Assembly (NCBI RefSeq): GCF_000024785.1 | Contig: NC_013441.1 | Coordinates: 434,001-498,000 of the forward strand | Length of the DNA stretch: 64,000 nt | Direction of reading: 5' to 3' | Origin: Gordonia bronchialis DSM 43247 | Lineage (GTDB): Bacteria; Actinomycetota; Actinomycetes; Mycobacteriales; Mycobacteriaceae | Program-made: the position numbers and the translations under genes | In this document: positions 1-9,575 of the stretch, piece by piece | How positions within the stretch are numbered: position 1 is the first letter of the stretch | How the letters are laid out: each line of letters begins with the position of its first letter | The notes under the pieces: model-generated | Databases searched by the model: none | What the model saw: only the letters and a program-made list of their open reading frames with translations | Told to the model about the DNA's origin: nothing

Positions 1-572
1 CCCACATACTGTTCGGGAGTTGCTGACTGCCAGCGTTTCTCGGCCTCGATCTTGGTCTCGATGTTGTAGCCGATGTGCTTGGCGCCCAGCTTCCGGGTGA
101 GCGCGAACAGATCGCCGAGGCGCGCGATCCGGTTCCCGACAACGGGTTTCGCATCGGGATAGTCGGCGAGATTCTTGTCGCAGTGCAAGGTGGCGATCTG
201 AGCGTACGTCAGATCGTGTACGACCTTCCCGACGTAAGGGAACTGCCGATCGCCGGGCGTCGCCGGAGCGGTGTCACGGCACTTGTCGGCCTGAATGGTC
301 GGATCGTGCCAGATGATGGGCTGGAGGTCGCGGGTGAGCACGATGTCGAGTTCGAGGGTGCTGACGCCGAGTCGTAGTGCGGACTCGAAGCCACGCAAAG
401 ACTCCTCGGTGTGTTCACCCCGACCACCGCGGTGGGCTTGCAGGTCGAACGACGCCGCGGTGGGACCAGGTGCGGCGACGGCCGACGGCGGTGGTGCACC
501 CACGAGAGTCGCGGCGGCGACGCCGGAGAGCAGGATCGTGGAACGGCGGACGAGCCGCATACCCCAGTGCAT
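1..572 (-). CDS. Glycerophosphodiester phosphodiesterase, secreted (C-terminus cut by window edge)
   Basis: Hydrolyses glycerophosphodiesters to glycerol-3-phosphate and an alcohol. The reading frame runs off the left edge, so only about 190 N-terminal residues are visible. After a twin-arginine-like signal region (LVRRSTILL, then an Ala-rich stretch) come the family landmarks: the HRGGRGEHTEES motif near residue 48, ELDIVLTRD, and IIWHD, which hold the catalytic His and the metal-binding Glu/Asp residues of the GDPD fold. The start is ATG at 572; an in-frame ATG at 560 would also keep the signal peptide. The enzyme probably acts outside the cytoplasmic membrane. The family call is firm; the substrate is not known. 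Confidence 0.85.
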   Translation of the reverse strand, partial: MHWGMRLVRRSTILLSGVAAATLVGAPPPSAVAAPGPTAASFDLQAHRGGRGEHTEESLRGFESALRLGVSTLELDIVLTRDLQPIIWHDPTIQADKCRDTAPATPGDRQFPYVGKVVHDLTYAQIATLHCDKNLADYPDAKPVVGNRIARLGDLFALTRKLGAKHIGYNIETKIEAEKRWQSATPEQYV

Positions 573-648
573 GGGCTGAACGTAAGTGACGCTGGCGCCC
601 AACGCAATCCGGGGTCACGCGGTGCTCACCGGTTGTTCATACACAGTT

Positions 649-1023
649 TCACTGCGGCGGTTCTTGGAAGGCTCGGACCTCGATGGCGCCTCCGACAGCG
701 GCGGAGCAACGCTCCGCCCACTGGAGTGCCGCCGCCTCGTCGGCGACGTCGATGATCCAGAAGCCACCGACGTACTGGTCCGCCTCGACGAACGGTCCGG
801 GGGTGTGGGTGGGCGGTGTCGACGTGGCGTCCACCATGATGGCCGACGACGGCGGGTGCAGTCCGCCGGCATGGACGAGCACCTTCGACTCGGTGAGATC
901 ATTGTTGAGCTTGGTGGTCTCGGCCATGAGTCGTTCCAGGTCGGTCGGGTCCATCTCCTGCATCGACTCCATGGTCGGCTCGTCGGCGCTGTCGTGGGGA
1001 ACGGTGAGGAAGTATTGCGGCAT
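649..1023 (-). CDS. YCII-related domain protein
   Basis: A 124-residue cytoplasmic protein of the YCII/DGPF family, a ferredoxin-like fold of mostly unknown function often found near sigma factors. It begins MPQYFLTVPHD and contains the family-typical AGGLHPPSSA and GGFWIIDVADEAAALQWA segments. The open frame extends upstream to 1140, but ATG 1023 is chosen because AAGGA sits about nine bases before it and homologous proteins begin there. It lies between the partial phosphodiesterase and the 45-bp tandem repeat and has no obvious operon partner. No sigma factor is adjacent, so its role is unknown. Confidence 0.75.
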   Translation of the reverse strand: MPQYFLTVPHDSADEPTMESMQEMDPTDLERLMAETTKLNNDLTESKVLVHAGGLHPPSSAIMVDATSTPPTHTPGPFVEADQYVGGFWIIDVADEAAALQWAERCSAAVGGAIEVRAFQEPPQ

Positions 1024-1154
1024 TGTGCTGTCCTTCTTCGTAGCGTGGCTACGTCGGCAATCAGGTAGACCGTGGGCGTCGGTGGAACTCATCGGTGGTG
1101 TGCCGATTGTGTGCGATGCCTGTCGGGTGGTTGCGGACATTGTTGGGTCGCTGG

Positions 1155-1349
1155 TGGTTTCGATACGCGTCGGGCTCGCAAGCTCGCTCGTCGCTACTCA
1201 ACCAGCAAAGGGGGTCGGGCTCGCAAGCTCGCTCGTCGCTACTCAACCAGCAAAGGGGGTCGGGCTCGCAAGCTCGCTCGTCGCTACTCAACCAGCAAAG
1301 GGGGTCGGGCTCGCAAGCTCGCTCGTCGCTACTCAACCAACGGGGAGGG
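1155..1349. repeat. 45-bp tandem repeat (4 copies) expanded from dispersed repeat family A
   Basis: The segment opens with GGTTTCGATACGC, then four copies of a 45-base unit start at 1171, 1216, 1261 and 1306. Each begins CGGGCTCGCAAGCTCGCTCG and ends near CTACTCAACCAGCAAAGGG; the last is slightly divergent. Between the YCII start (1023) and the end of nuoN (1367) I see no gene, only this array and unremarkable sequence. The unit matches part of the dispersed element seen near 28.9, 29.0, 34.5 and 34.6 kb. The unit is a multiple of three, so all six frames stay open, giving spurious ORFs. Confidence 0.9.
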
Positions 1350-1366
1350 TGGGTTGAGGGGAGCGG

Positions 1367-3085
1367 TCAGCGCAGGAAGGTGGCGGCGTGTTCGGTGAGG
1401 TCGAGGAGCGGCTGGGGGAACACGCCGAGGGCGATGGTGACGACGGTGCAGACGGCGATGCCGGTGGTGGTGAAGATGCTCGGTTTCACCACGTGCGGGG
1501 CGTCGACGGGGACGTCGTGGAAGAACATGGCGACGATGATGCGGACGTAGAAGTAGGCTGCGATGGCGCTGCTGATGACGCCGATCACCACCAGCACACC
1601 CCCGCCGGTGCCGGCGACCGCGGCGAACACGTCGAACTTGGCGATGAAGCCACTGGTGAGCGGGATGCCGGCGAAGGCCAGCAGGAACATCGAGAACATC
1701 GCGCCCACAAGGGGATAACGTCTTCCGAGGCCCGCCCACTGGGACAGGTTGGTGGCCTCGCGGCCGGACAGATGCGGACTGCGCGACACCGGGAGCCGTG
1801 CCTGCTGGCCGTGGCTGATCTGCGAGCGCAGGGAGGTGGGATTGTCTGCGGCGGTGTTGTCCGGCTCGCGGACCACGGCGATGGTCGCAAACGCGCCGAG
1901 CGTCGAAAAACCATAGGCGGCAAGGTAGAACAGCGTGGCGGCCAGCCCGGCGTCGTCGAAGGCGATGACGCCGAGCAGGATGAAGCCGGCGTGCGTGATC
2001 GAGGAGTACGCGAGCATGCGTTTGACGTCGGTCTGGGTGACCGCCATGACCGCGCCGACGAGCATCGTCGCGATCGCCACCGCCCACAGGGCCGGCTTCC
2101 ACTGGTCGTGCAGTGCCGGGAACGCCACGTAGAACACGCGTAGCAGCGCGCCGAAGGCGGCGATCTTGGTGGCCGCGGCCATGAACGCGGTCACCGGGGT
2201 GGGAGCGCCCTGATAGACGTCGGGAATCCACGCGTGGAACGGGACGGCCCCCACCTTGAACAGCAATCCCACCGCCAGCATGCCGAGGCCGATGAGGGCA
2301 AATGTGTTGTCGCCACCGGATGCGGTGGTGGCGGTGACCGATTCGCCGATGCGTGACAGGTTCAGCGAACCGGATGCACCGTAGGCCAAGGCTGCGCCGA
2401 AGAGGAAGAAGGCCGACGAGAAGGCGCCCAGGAGAAAGTATTTGAGTGACGCCTCCTGGGAGATGAGGCGCCGGCGTCGCGCCAATCCGCACAGCAGGTA
2501 CAGCGGCAGGGAGAACACCTCGAGTGCGATGAACATCGTCAGCAGGTCGCCACACGCCGGGAACAGCATCATGCCGCCGACGGTGAGCATCGTCAGCGGA
2601 AAGACCTCCGTGGTCACCGCCCCGGCGCGGGTGGCCTCGAACTCCGCCTCGGTGTTGGGTACCGACGCGCCCGACGGGGTGAACATGTCGGCGTCGGTGC
2701 CCGCGCCGGTACCGACGGTCTGAAGCGCGGGCGCGACAACGCGTTCGAGTCGGCGTTCGGCCATGAACGCGACACCGGCGACGGCGACCAGCAGCAGGAG
2801 TCCCTGGAGGAATAGTGCAGGACGGTCGACGACGACGGCCCCCGACATCGCGAACTGTCCATCGCCGCCGGAACTCTCGGAGTCGGCGACCGCGACGAGC
2901 GCTGCGAAGGCGGCGACCAGACCGCCGAGCGAGAGCACCACCTGTGCCGGGTAGCGGACCTTGCGGGAGGCGAAGGCCTCCACCAGCACGCCGACGACAC
3001 CGACGCCGAAAACGATGAGCATCGGTGACAGCGCAGCATATTCGACGCTGGGTGGGGTGATGGCGGCGAGCGCGCTCTGGGTCAT
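1367..3085 (-). CDS. nuoN: NADH-quinone oxidoreductase subunit N
   Basis: Antiporter-like membrane subunit of complex I that helps couple quinone reduction to proton translocation. The 572-residue protein carries the proton-translocating module signature (HAWIPDVYQGAPTPVTAFMA around residues 284-303, with conserved Lys and Glu residues in membrane helices). It is the last gene of the 14-subunit operon and overlaps nuoM by four bases (ATGA). It is somewhat longer than I expect for mycobacterial NuoN. About 34 hydrophilic residues (roughly 408-441) sit between two helices just before the conserved EATNLSQWAGLGRR segment and look like an insertion. Repeats lie immediately downstream. Confidence 0.96.
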   Translation of the reverse strand: MTQSALAAITPPSVEYAALSPMLIVFGVGVVGVLVEAFASRKVRYPAQVVLSLGGLVAAFAALVAVADSESSGGDGQFAMSGAVVVDRPALFLQGLLLLVAVAGVAFMAERRLERVVAPALQTVGTGAGTDADMFTPSGASVPNTEAEFEATRAGAVTTEVFPLTMLTVGGMMLFPACGDLLTMFIALEVFSLPLYLLCGLARRRRLISQEASLKYFLLGAFSSAFFLFGAALAYGASGSLNLSRIGESVTATTASGGDNTFALIGLGMLAVGLLFKVGAVPFHAWIPDVYQGAPTPVTAFMAAATKIAAFGALLRVFYVAFPALHDQWKPALWAVAIATMLVGAVMAVTQTDVKRMLAYSSITHAGFILLGVIAFDDAGLAATLFYLAAYGFSTLGAFATIAVVREPDNTAADNPTSLRSQISHGQQARLPVSRSPHLSGREATNLSQWAGLGRRYPLVGAMFSMFLLAFAGIPLTSGFIAKFDVFAAVAGTGGGVLVVIGVISSAIAAYFYVRIIVAMFFHDVPVDAPHVVKPSIFTTTGIAVCTVVTIALGVFPQPLLDLTEHAATFLR

Positions 3086-4689
3086 CGCGGTCCTCCCGGG
3101 GGCGAGTCGGCTACGGCGGGTGGGGGATCATGCACCCCGACGGTGGTCAAGGTGTGCCCGACCGCCGGATCGACGATGTCCAGCAGGGGTTTTGGATAGA
3201 CGCCGAGCGCGATGAGCAGAGCGATCAGTGGAACCACCACCACCAGTTCACGTCCGGCGAGGTCACGCATCGACGAGGCGCGCACGTCAGACAGCTTCGG
3301 CGGGCCGCCCATCATCCGCTGGTAGGTCCACAGGATGTAGATGGCGGACAACACCAGTGCGCCAGAGGCGATGATCGCGGCGATCGGGTAGCGGGTGAAC
3401 GTGCCGATCAGCACCAGGAATTCGCTGATGAACGGGGCAAGACCGGGCAACGACAGCGTCGCCAGGCCCGCGACGAGGAACGTTCCGGCCAGCACCGGAG
3501 CGACCTTCTGTACACCGCCGTAGTCGGCGATGAGGCGGCTTCCTCTCCGCGACACCAGGAATCCGGCGATCAGGAACAGCGCGGCCGTCGACAGGCCGTG
3601 ATTGACCATGTACAGCGTCGAGCCGGTCTGGCCCTGGCTGGTGAGCGCGAAGATGCCCAGGATGATGAACCCGAAGTGTGAGATCGAGGTGTAGGCGATC
3701 AGCCGCATGACATCGGTCTGCCCGATGGCGAGCACGGCGCCGTAGATGATGCCGATGACGGCCAGCGCGCAGATGAGCGGCGCGAAGTACTGCGACGCAT
3801 CGGGAAACAGTTGCAGGCAGAAGCGCAACATCGCGAAGGTGCCGACCTTGTCGACCACCGCCATCATCAACACCGCGCTGGCCGGGGTGGCCGCCACCGC
3901 GGCGTCGGGCAGCCACGAATGGAACGGCCACAGTGGCGCTTTGACCGCGAAGGCGAACATGAAGCCGAGGAACAAGAGCTTCGCCAGGCCGGTGCCGGAG
4001 TCGATGTCGCCGGCGGCCACCGCGTCGGAGATGGTGCGCAGTGAGAAGGTGCCCGCACCGTTGTGACCGACCCCCTGCTGCACCGTCACCACATACAGGC
4101 CGATGACTGCGGCCAGCATGATCAGCCCACCGAACAGGTTGTACAGCAAGAACTTCACTGCTGCGGCGGATCGTCGGGGCCCGTTGCCGAAGCCGCCGAT
4201 GAGGAAGTACATCGGGATCAGCATGGCCTCGAAGAAGATGTAGAAGAGCAGGATGTCGAGGGCGACGAAGCTCATCAGCACCATGGCCTCGACCGCAAGG
4301 GTGAGCGCGAAGTAGGTGTGTGGCGTCTTCTGCACGCGGCCGCCGGCTGCGTCGAGCGATCCGGCCTCGTCGGCGTCGCGCCACCCGGCGAGGATCAGCA
4401 GCGGCAGCAACGCGGCGGTGAGCAACACCAGGACCAGACCGATCCCGTCGAGCCCCAACGCGTATCGGGTGCCGAAAGCGGGTATCCAACTGTGGTCTTC
4501 GACGAACTGATAGCGCGCACCGTTCGGGTCGAATCCGACGGCGAGGCCGATCGCGAGTACCAGGACGAGCACGCTGACGGCGAGAGCGATGTCCTTGGCG
4601 ATCTCCGGGCGCCGGTTGGGGATTGCCAGCACCAGTAGCGCACCGATCGCCGGGGCGACCCACAGAATCGTCAACCATGGTGTGTTCAC
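3082..4689 (-). CDS. nuoM: NADH-quinone oxidoreductase subunit M
   Basis: Second antiporter-like membrane subunit of complex I (535 residues, about 14 hydrophobic helices). Family signatures include the helix with the conserved Glu ([17 protein letters not shown]) and the quinone/antiporter core segment [20 protein letters not shown] followed by [14 protein letters not shown] 4689 overlaps the nuoL stop by four bases and the gene's own stop overlaps nuoN, which indicates translational coupling. It is of ordinary length with no missing landmarks. It works with NuoL and NuoN as the distal proton pumps. Confidence 0.97.
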   Translation of the reverse strand: MNTPWLTILWVAPAIGALLVLAIPNRRPEIAKDIALAVSVLVLVLAIGLAVGFDPNGARYQFVEDHSWIPAFGTRYALGLDGIGLVLVLLTAALLPLLILAGWRDADEAGSLDAAGGRVQKTPHTYFALTLAVEAMVLMSFVALDILLFYIFFEAMLIPMYFLIGGFGNGPRRSAAAVKFLLYNLFGGLIMLAAVIGLYVVTVQQGVGHNGAGTFSLRTISDAVAAGDIDSGTGLAKLLFLGFMFAFAVKAPLWPFHSWLPDAAVAATPASAVLMMAVVDKVGTFAMLRFCLQLFPDASQYFAPLICALAVIGIIYGAVLAIGQTDVMRLIAYTSISHFGFIILGIFALTSQGQTGSTLYMVNHGLSTAALFLIAGFLVSRRGSRLIADYGGVQKVAPVLAGTFLVAGLATLSLPGLAPFISEFLVLIGTFTRYPIAAIIASGALVLSAIYILWTYQRMMGGPPKLSDVRASSMRDLAGRELVVVVPLIALLIALGVYPKPLLDIVDPAVGHTLTTVGVHDPPPAVADSPPGGPR

Positions 4690-6635
4690 AGCACATTCAC
4701 CACCATCACGAGAGCCGTGATCACCGCGGCACCGGCGAACATGGACAGTGCGTAGGACCGCACGTAGCCGCTCTGCCAGCCGCGTATTCGCTCCGACAGC
4801 CCGGCGATCCCCGCCCCCACCCCGCTGGTGAGACCGTCGACACCGGAGTTCTCCACCTCCACCAGCCCGGCGGTGACGTGCTGCCCGGGACGCATCAGCA
4901 GGGCCTCGTTGGCGGCGTCACCGTACAGGTCGCGGCGAGCGGCGACGGTGAGCGCCGAGACGTCGTCGGGCGCGATCTCCGGGACCGCGCGGGTGGCGTA
5001 CTGCCAGTAAGCGATTCCCACCCCGACGGCCACGACGACGAGGATGATCACGGTCATCGCCCACACCGGTATCCCGAGTTCCGCGTGATCTTCACCGGTG
5101 ACACCGGCCCCGCTCGCTTCGCTCCCGGCGGCCACAACAGGCTCCAGCCAGTGTTCCAGCGCCCCACCGAAAGCCAGGAAGAAGCCGGAAGCTACCGATC
5201 CGATCGCGATGAGCACCATCGGCGCCGTCATCACCGACGGCGACTCATGCGGATGCGGCGCGGGGGCGTCGGTGCCGTCGTGCCAGCGCTTCTCGCCGAA
5301 GAACGTCAGGATCACCACCCGGGTCATGTAGAAGGCGGTGATGCCGGCACCCAGCAGGGCGGCGCCACCGAGCAGCAGACCCTTGACCCCGCCGGAGGCG
5401 AACGCCACCTCGATGATGTGGTCCTTGGAGTAGAAGCCGGCAAACGGCGGCACCCCGATGATCGCGAGATAGCCGACGCCGAAGGTGATGAATGTGATCG
5501 GCATGAGCTTGCGCAGACCGCCGTAGCGGCGCATGTCGGTCTCGTCGTTCATCCCGTGCATCACCGACCCGGCGCCGAGGAACAGCCCGGCCTTGAAGAA
5601 GCCATGCGTGAGCAGGTGCATGATGGCGAATGCGTAACCGGCAGGCCCCAACCCGGCCGCGAGCACCATGTAGCCGATCTGACTCATCGTCGACGCGGCG
5701 AGAGCCTTCTTGATGTCGTCCTTCGCGCAGCCGATGATCGCGCCGAACAGCAGTGTCACCGCCCCGACCACCACCACACCGACCTGCGCGTGTGGGGCGA
5801 GATCGAAGATGGGTCCGGACCGGACGATCAGATAGACGCCTGCGGTCACCATGGTGGCGGCATGGATGAGCGCCGACACCGGGGTGGGGCCCTCCATCGC
5901 GTCGCCCAGCCACGACTGCAGCGGCACCTGCGCCGACTTGCCGCACGCCGCGAGCAACAGCATGAAACCCAGTGCGGTGAGCGTGGTCTCGCCCGCCTGA
6001 CCGGCGCCGTCGAAGACCGCGGTGAACGACACCGCCCCAAAGGTGGCGAACATGATCATCAGCGCGATCGCCAGTCCGATGTCGCCGACGCGGTTGACCA
6101 CAAACGCCTTCTTGGCGGCGGTGGCCGCACTCGGCTTGTACTGCCAGAAGCCGATCAGCAGATACGATGCCAGGCCAACACCCTCCCAGCCCAGGTAGAG
6201 ACCGAGGTAGTTGTCGGCCAGGACCAACACGAGCATGGCGGCGAGAAACAGGTTGAGGTAGGCGAAGAATCGCCGCCGGTCGGGGTCGTCGGCCATGTAG
6301 CCGATGGAGTAGACGTGGATCAGCGACCCGATACCGGTGATCAGCAGGACGAAACACATGGACAGCTGGTCGAGCTGAAACCCGAAGTCCACGTGCAGTT
6401 CTGCGACGGGAATCCAGGTGAACAGGGTGTGGCTCACGGCGCGCTCGTCGGTCGACCGGGACAGCATCCCGACGAACATGACCAACCCCAACACAAAGGA
6501 GGCGAGGGCCAGCGCCGTGCCGAGCAGGTGGCCCCACCGGTCCGAGCCGCGGCCGGCAATGAGCAGCACCACCGCACCGAGCAACGGCAAACCGGGCAAC
6601 AACCAGAGCAGTGACGCCGTCTGATCGATGGTCAC
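4686..6635 (-). CDS. nuoL: NADH-quinone oxidoreductase subunit L
   Basis: Largest antiporter-like subunit of complex I (649 residues), which carries the long lateral helix in its C-terminal third. Landmarks are the N-terminal [14 protein letters not shown] helix, [16 protein letters not shown], and the core segment [20 protein letters not shown] with [10 protein letters not shown] region rich in Ala, Gly and His (about residues 455-520) separates the core from the C-terminal helices. The start ATG lies 16 bases after the nuoK stop, the widest gap in this part of the operon, with GGAGG-like bases in between. The end overlaps nuoM by four bases. Confidence 0.97.
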   Translation of the reverse strand: MTIDQTASLLWLLPGLPLLGAVVLLIAGRGSDRWGHLLGTALALASFVLGLVMFVGMLSRSTDERAVSHTLFTWIPVAELHVDFGFQLDQLSMCFVLLITGIGSLIHVYSIGYMADDPDRRRFFAYLNLFLAAMLVLVLADNYLGLYLGWEGVGLASYLLIGFWQYKPSAATAAKKAFVVNRVGDIGLAIALMIMFATFGAVSFTAVFDGAGQAGETTLTALGFMLLLAACGKSAQVPLQSWLGDAMEGPTPVSALIHAATMVTAGVYLIVRSGPIFDLAPHAQVGVVVVGAVTLLFGAIIGCAKDDIKKALAASTMSQIGYMVLAAGLGPAGYAFAIMHLLTHGFFKAGLFLGAGSVMHGMNDETDMRRYGGLRKLMPITFITFGVGYLAIIGVPPFAGFYSKDHIIEVAFASGGVKGLLLGGAALLGAGITAFYMTRVVILTFFGEKRWHDGTDAPAPHPHESPSVMTAPMVLIAIGSVASGFFLAFGGALEHWLEPVVAAGSEASGAGVTGEDHAELGIPVWAMTVIILVVVAVGVGIAYWQYATRAVPEIAPDDVSALTVAARRDLYGDAANEALLMRPGQHVTAGLVEVENSGVDGLTSGVGAGIAGLSERIRGWQSGYVRSYALSMFAGAAVITALVMVVNVL

Positions 6636-6651
6636 CGGGCCTCCTAATCCC

Positions 6652-6951
6652 TCACCGTTTCAACAGATCCGCGTCGTCGACAGACGCCGACCGTCGGGAC
6701 CGGAAAATCGTCATGATGATGGCCAGCCCGACGACCACCTCCGCGGCGGCGACCACCATCGTGAAAAAGGCGATCACCTGACCGTCGTACGATCCGTGCA
6801 TGCGGGCGAAGGTCACGAACGACAGGTTCGATGCGTTGAGCATCAGCTCGACGCACATGAACACCACGATCGCGTTGCGGCGCAGCAGGACCCCAGCGGC
6901 GCCGATGGTGAACAGCAACGCCGAGAGATACAGATAGTTCTCCGGATTCAT
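6652..6951 (-). CDS. nuoK: NADH-quinone oxidoreductase subunit K
   Basis: A small three-helix membrane subunit (99 residues, the usual size) with the conserved membrane Glu residues in [15 protein letters not shown] and in [12 protein letters not shown], which form part of the central proton channel. It begins [20 protein letters not shown] and overlaps nuoJ by four bases, as expected for this operon. Nothing is unusual. Confidence 0.97.
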   Translation of the reverse strand: MNPENYLYLSALLFTIGAAGVLLRRNAIVVFMCVELMLNASNLSFVTFARMHGSYDGQVIAFFTMVVAAAEVVVGLAIIMTIFRSRRSASVDDADLLKR

Positions 6952-7757
6952 CGCTGCACCTCGTCGGAGGCAGGTGGGGTGGTGGGGTTCGAGGACGGGT
7001 CGATACGCAGACCCAGATCGTGGTCGCGGGTCACCAGGGTGGCGTTGACCGACAGCCGGGCCGGTGACCCGTCGGGCAGCCGCGCGGGCACGTCGACGGC
7101 ATTGTGCCGGGCATACACGCCGGGGCTGGGCAGCGGCGTCATGTCGATGCCCTGACGGAACCGCGCCACCGACAGTTCGCGCTGACTCATGCGCGGGCCG
7201 AAGCGTTCCCGGTGCGCAAGCACCATCGCACCGAGTGTCGCGGTGATCAGCAGGGCGCCGGTGAGTTCAAAAGCCCACAGGTACTGCACGAAGATCAGTT
7301 CGGCGATCGCCTCGACGTTGCCGTCGCCGGCCGTGCTGGAACCACCTGCCGCGGGTGCGCCGGCGAAGGTGGCCACACTCGCGGTACCGATACCGGCGAT
7401 GAGCAGGATGCCGAAGCCCAGCCCGATGACCGCAGCCGCCAACCGCTGTCCCCGAAGGGTTTCGACGAGCGAATCCGACGAGTCGACGCCGATCAGCATG
7501 AGCACGAACAGGAACAGCATCATCACCGCGCCGGTGTAGACCACCACCTGCACGACGCCGAGGAACAGCGCCCCCTGCGCGACATAGAAGATCGCCAGGA
7601 TGATCATGGTGGTGGCCAGGAAGATGGCCGAATACACGGCCTTGGTGGCGAAGACGACGCCGAGCGCGCCGAGGACGGCCACGCCGCCGAGCACCCAGAA
7701 CTGCACGGCCTCACCGGTGGAGGTGCGGGTCAGTTCGGCGGCCAGCAGCGCCGTCAT
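6948..7757 (-). CDS. nuoJ: NADH-quinone oxidoreductase subunit J
   Basis: Membrane subunit with five N-terminal helices (269 residues). Signatures are [17 protein letters not shown], the pi-bulge helix that switches during turnover, and the preceding LGVVQV segment. The hydrophilic C-terminal tail after about residue 195 ([20 protein letters not shown] onward) is typical of the longer actinobacterial NuoJ. The start overlaps nuoI and the stop overlaps nuoK by four bases each, so the order I-J-K is tightly coupled. Confidence 0.96.
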   Translation of the reverse strand: MTALLAAELTRTSTGEAVQFWVLGGVAVLGALGVVFATKAVYSAIFLATTMIILAIFYVAQGALFLGVVQVVVYTGAVMMLFLFVLMLIGVDSSDSLVETLRGQRLAAAVIGLGFGILLIAGIGTASVATFAGAPAAGGSSTAGDGNVEAIAELIFVQYLWAFELTGALLITATLGAMVLAHRERFGPRMSQRELSVARFRQGIDMTPLPSPGVYARHNAVDVPARLPDGSPARLSVNATLVTRDHDLGLRIDPSSNPTTPPASDEVQR

Positions 7758-8281
7758 CGGGGTGCCACCTGGCCGTCGGGGGTGATCTCGCCGCGGTAGT
7801 AGTTCTCCTCGGTGGAACCGGGCGCCATCGCGTGCGGGGGTGGCTGCGCGTCGTCGGGCATCGGGGCGAGCAGACGGTCCTTCTCATAGATGAGGTCGGC
7901 GCGGTTGTCGTCGGCGAGTTCGTAGTCGTTGGTCATCGTGAGAGCACGGGTGGGACAGGCCTCGATGCACAGGCCGCAGCCGATGCAGCGTAGATAGTTG
8001 ATCTGGTAGACGCGGCCGTATCGTTCACCGGGAGAATAACGTTCGTCGTCGGTGTTGTCGGCGCCCTCGACGTAGATGGCGTCGGCCGGGCATGCCCACG
8101 CGCACAACTCGCAGCCGATGCACTTCTCGAGCCCGTCGGGATGGCGGTTGAGCTGGTGGCGACCGTGATAGCGGGGGGCGGTGGGTTCCTTCTGCTCCGG
8201 GTACTGCTCGGTGATGGTCGGGGAGAACATCCCGCTGAAGGTGACTCCCAGTCCGCTGACCGGCTTGAGGAAATCAGGCAT
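7754..8281 (-). CDS. nuoI: NADH-quinone oxidoreductase subunit I
   Basis: Peripheral subunit holding the two 4Fe-4S clusters N6a and N6b that pass electrons towards NuoB. Both CxxCxxCxxxCP motifs are present: [18 protein letters not shown] and [16 protein letters not shown]. The protein has 175 residues; the C-terminal Pro-rich tail ([20 protein letters not shown]) is typical of actinobacterial forms. The start overlaps the nuoH stop by eight bases and the end overlaps nuoJ by four. Confidence 0.97.
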   Translation of the reverse strand: MPDFLKPVSGLGVTFSGMFSPTITEQYPEQKEPTAPRYHGRHQLNRHPDGLEKCIGCELCAWACPADAIYVEGADNTDDERYSPGERYGRVYQINYLRCIGCGLCIEACPTRALTMTNDYELADDNRADLIYEKDRLLAPMPDDAQPPPHAMAPGSTEENYYRGEITPDGQVAPR

Positions 8282-9575
8282 CGGTCATCTCCTTGTGTGT
8301 CGGGGGTTTGCTCCCGGACGGGCGGGTGGCCACCTGGCCGGGCAATGGCGGCACCGGGAACCCGCCGGCCATCGGGTCGAACGTCTCACCGGCCGAATCG
8401 ATCTCGTCGGGCTGATCGGGCAGTCGCATGGACCGCCAGATGGCGTAACAGATGAGTGCGGTGACGACGATCCCGGCGCCGGCCGAGATGAGCGCGCGGG
8501 TCAGCTCGCTCGCGTCGGTGGTGGCCGCGCGGATGACGGCGACCACCATCACCCAGGCCAGCGAGATCGGGATGAGGACCTTCCACCCGAGATTCATGAA
8601 CTGGTCGTAGCGCAGCCGGGGCAGGCTGGTGCGCAGCCAGATGAACACGAACATGAAGACCCAGACCTTGAGGGTGAACCAGAGGATCGGCCACCAACCG
8701 GAATTGGCCCAGTCGAAGGCGCTCAACGGCCACGGCGCCATCCATCCGCCGAGGAACATCGTGGTGGCCAGCGCCGACACCGTCACCATGTTGATGTACT
8801 CGGCGAGCATGAACATCGCGAACTTCAACGACGAGTACTCGGTGTGGAAGCCACCGACCAGCTCGCCCTCGGCCTCCGGCAGATCGAAGGGCGCACGGTT
8901 GGTCTCGCCGACCATCGAGATCGCGTAGATCACGAAGGACGGCAACAGGATCAGCACGTACCAGTGCCGGTCCTGGGCGGCGACGATCCCCGACGTGGAC
9001 ATCGTCGTGGCGTCGAGGAACATGGCGGCAAAGGTGAGGCCCATCGCGATCTCGTAGGAGATCACCTGTGCCGTGGACCGCAGACCGCCGAGCAGCGGAT
9101 AGGTGGAGCCCGATGACCAGCCGGCCAGCACGATGCCGTACACACCGATCGAGGTGATGGCCAGGACGTAGAGAACTCCGACGGGAAGGTCGGTGAGCTG
9201 CAACGGGGTTCGATGACCGAAGACCGAGACCATCGGGCCGAACGGGATCACCGCGAACGCCATCACCGCGGGTACCACCGCGATGATCGGTGCCAGCACG
9301 TAGATGATCTTGTCGACGCCGCTGGGGATGATCCCTTCCTTCAGAGCGAGTTTCACACCGTCGGCAAGACTTTGCAGCGCACCGCGCGGGCCGACCCGGT
9401 TGGGACCGATGCGCGATTGCATGCGCGCCATGATCTTGCGTTCCAGCAGGATCGCGACCAGTGGGTTGGCGACGAGGAAGGCGAAGACCGCGACCGCCTT
9501 GATCAGGATCAGCCACCAGGGATCGTGGCCGAAGTCGGCAAGGGTGGGGAAGTCGGCGGCGAGTGGTGCGGTCAC
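8274..9575 (-). CDS. nuoH: NADH-quinone oxidoreductase subunit H
   Basis: Membrane subunit at the quinone-binding chamber (433 residues, eight predicted helices). Diagnostic segments are [20 protein letters not shown] near the N-terminus and [20 protein letters not shown], whose acidic residues line the quinone site. The C-terminal extension after about residue 370, rich in Pro and polar residues, is usual for mycobacterial-type NuoH. ATG 9575 overlaps the nuoG stop by four bases. Confidence 0.97.
   Translation of the reverse strand: MTAPLAADFPTLADFGHDPWWLILIKAVAVFAFLVANPLVAILLERKIMARMQSRIGPNRVGPRGALQSLADGVKLALKEGIIPSGVDKIIYVLAPIIAVVPAVMAFAVIPFGPMVSVFGHRTPLQLTDLPVGVLYVLAITSIGVYGIVLAGWSSGSTYPLLGGLRSTAQVISYEIAMGLTFAAMFLDATTMSTSGIVAAQDRHWYVLILLPSFVIYAISMVGETNRAPFDLPEAEGELVGGFHTEYSSLKFAMFMLAEYINMVTVSALATTMFLGGWMAPWPLSAFDWANSGWWPILWFTLKVWVFMFVFIWLRTSLPRLRYDQFMNLGWKVLIPISLAWVMVVAVIRAATTDASELTRALISAGAGIVVTALICYAIWRSMRLPDQPDEIDSAGETFDPMAGGFPVPPLPGQVATRPSGSKPPTHKEMTDA

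Noticed and set aside
1155..1349. Repeats as a CRISPR array
   Set aside because: Units are contiguous with no unique spacers, and no cas genes are near.
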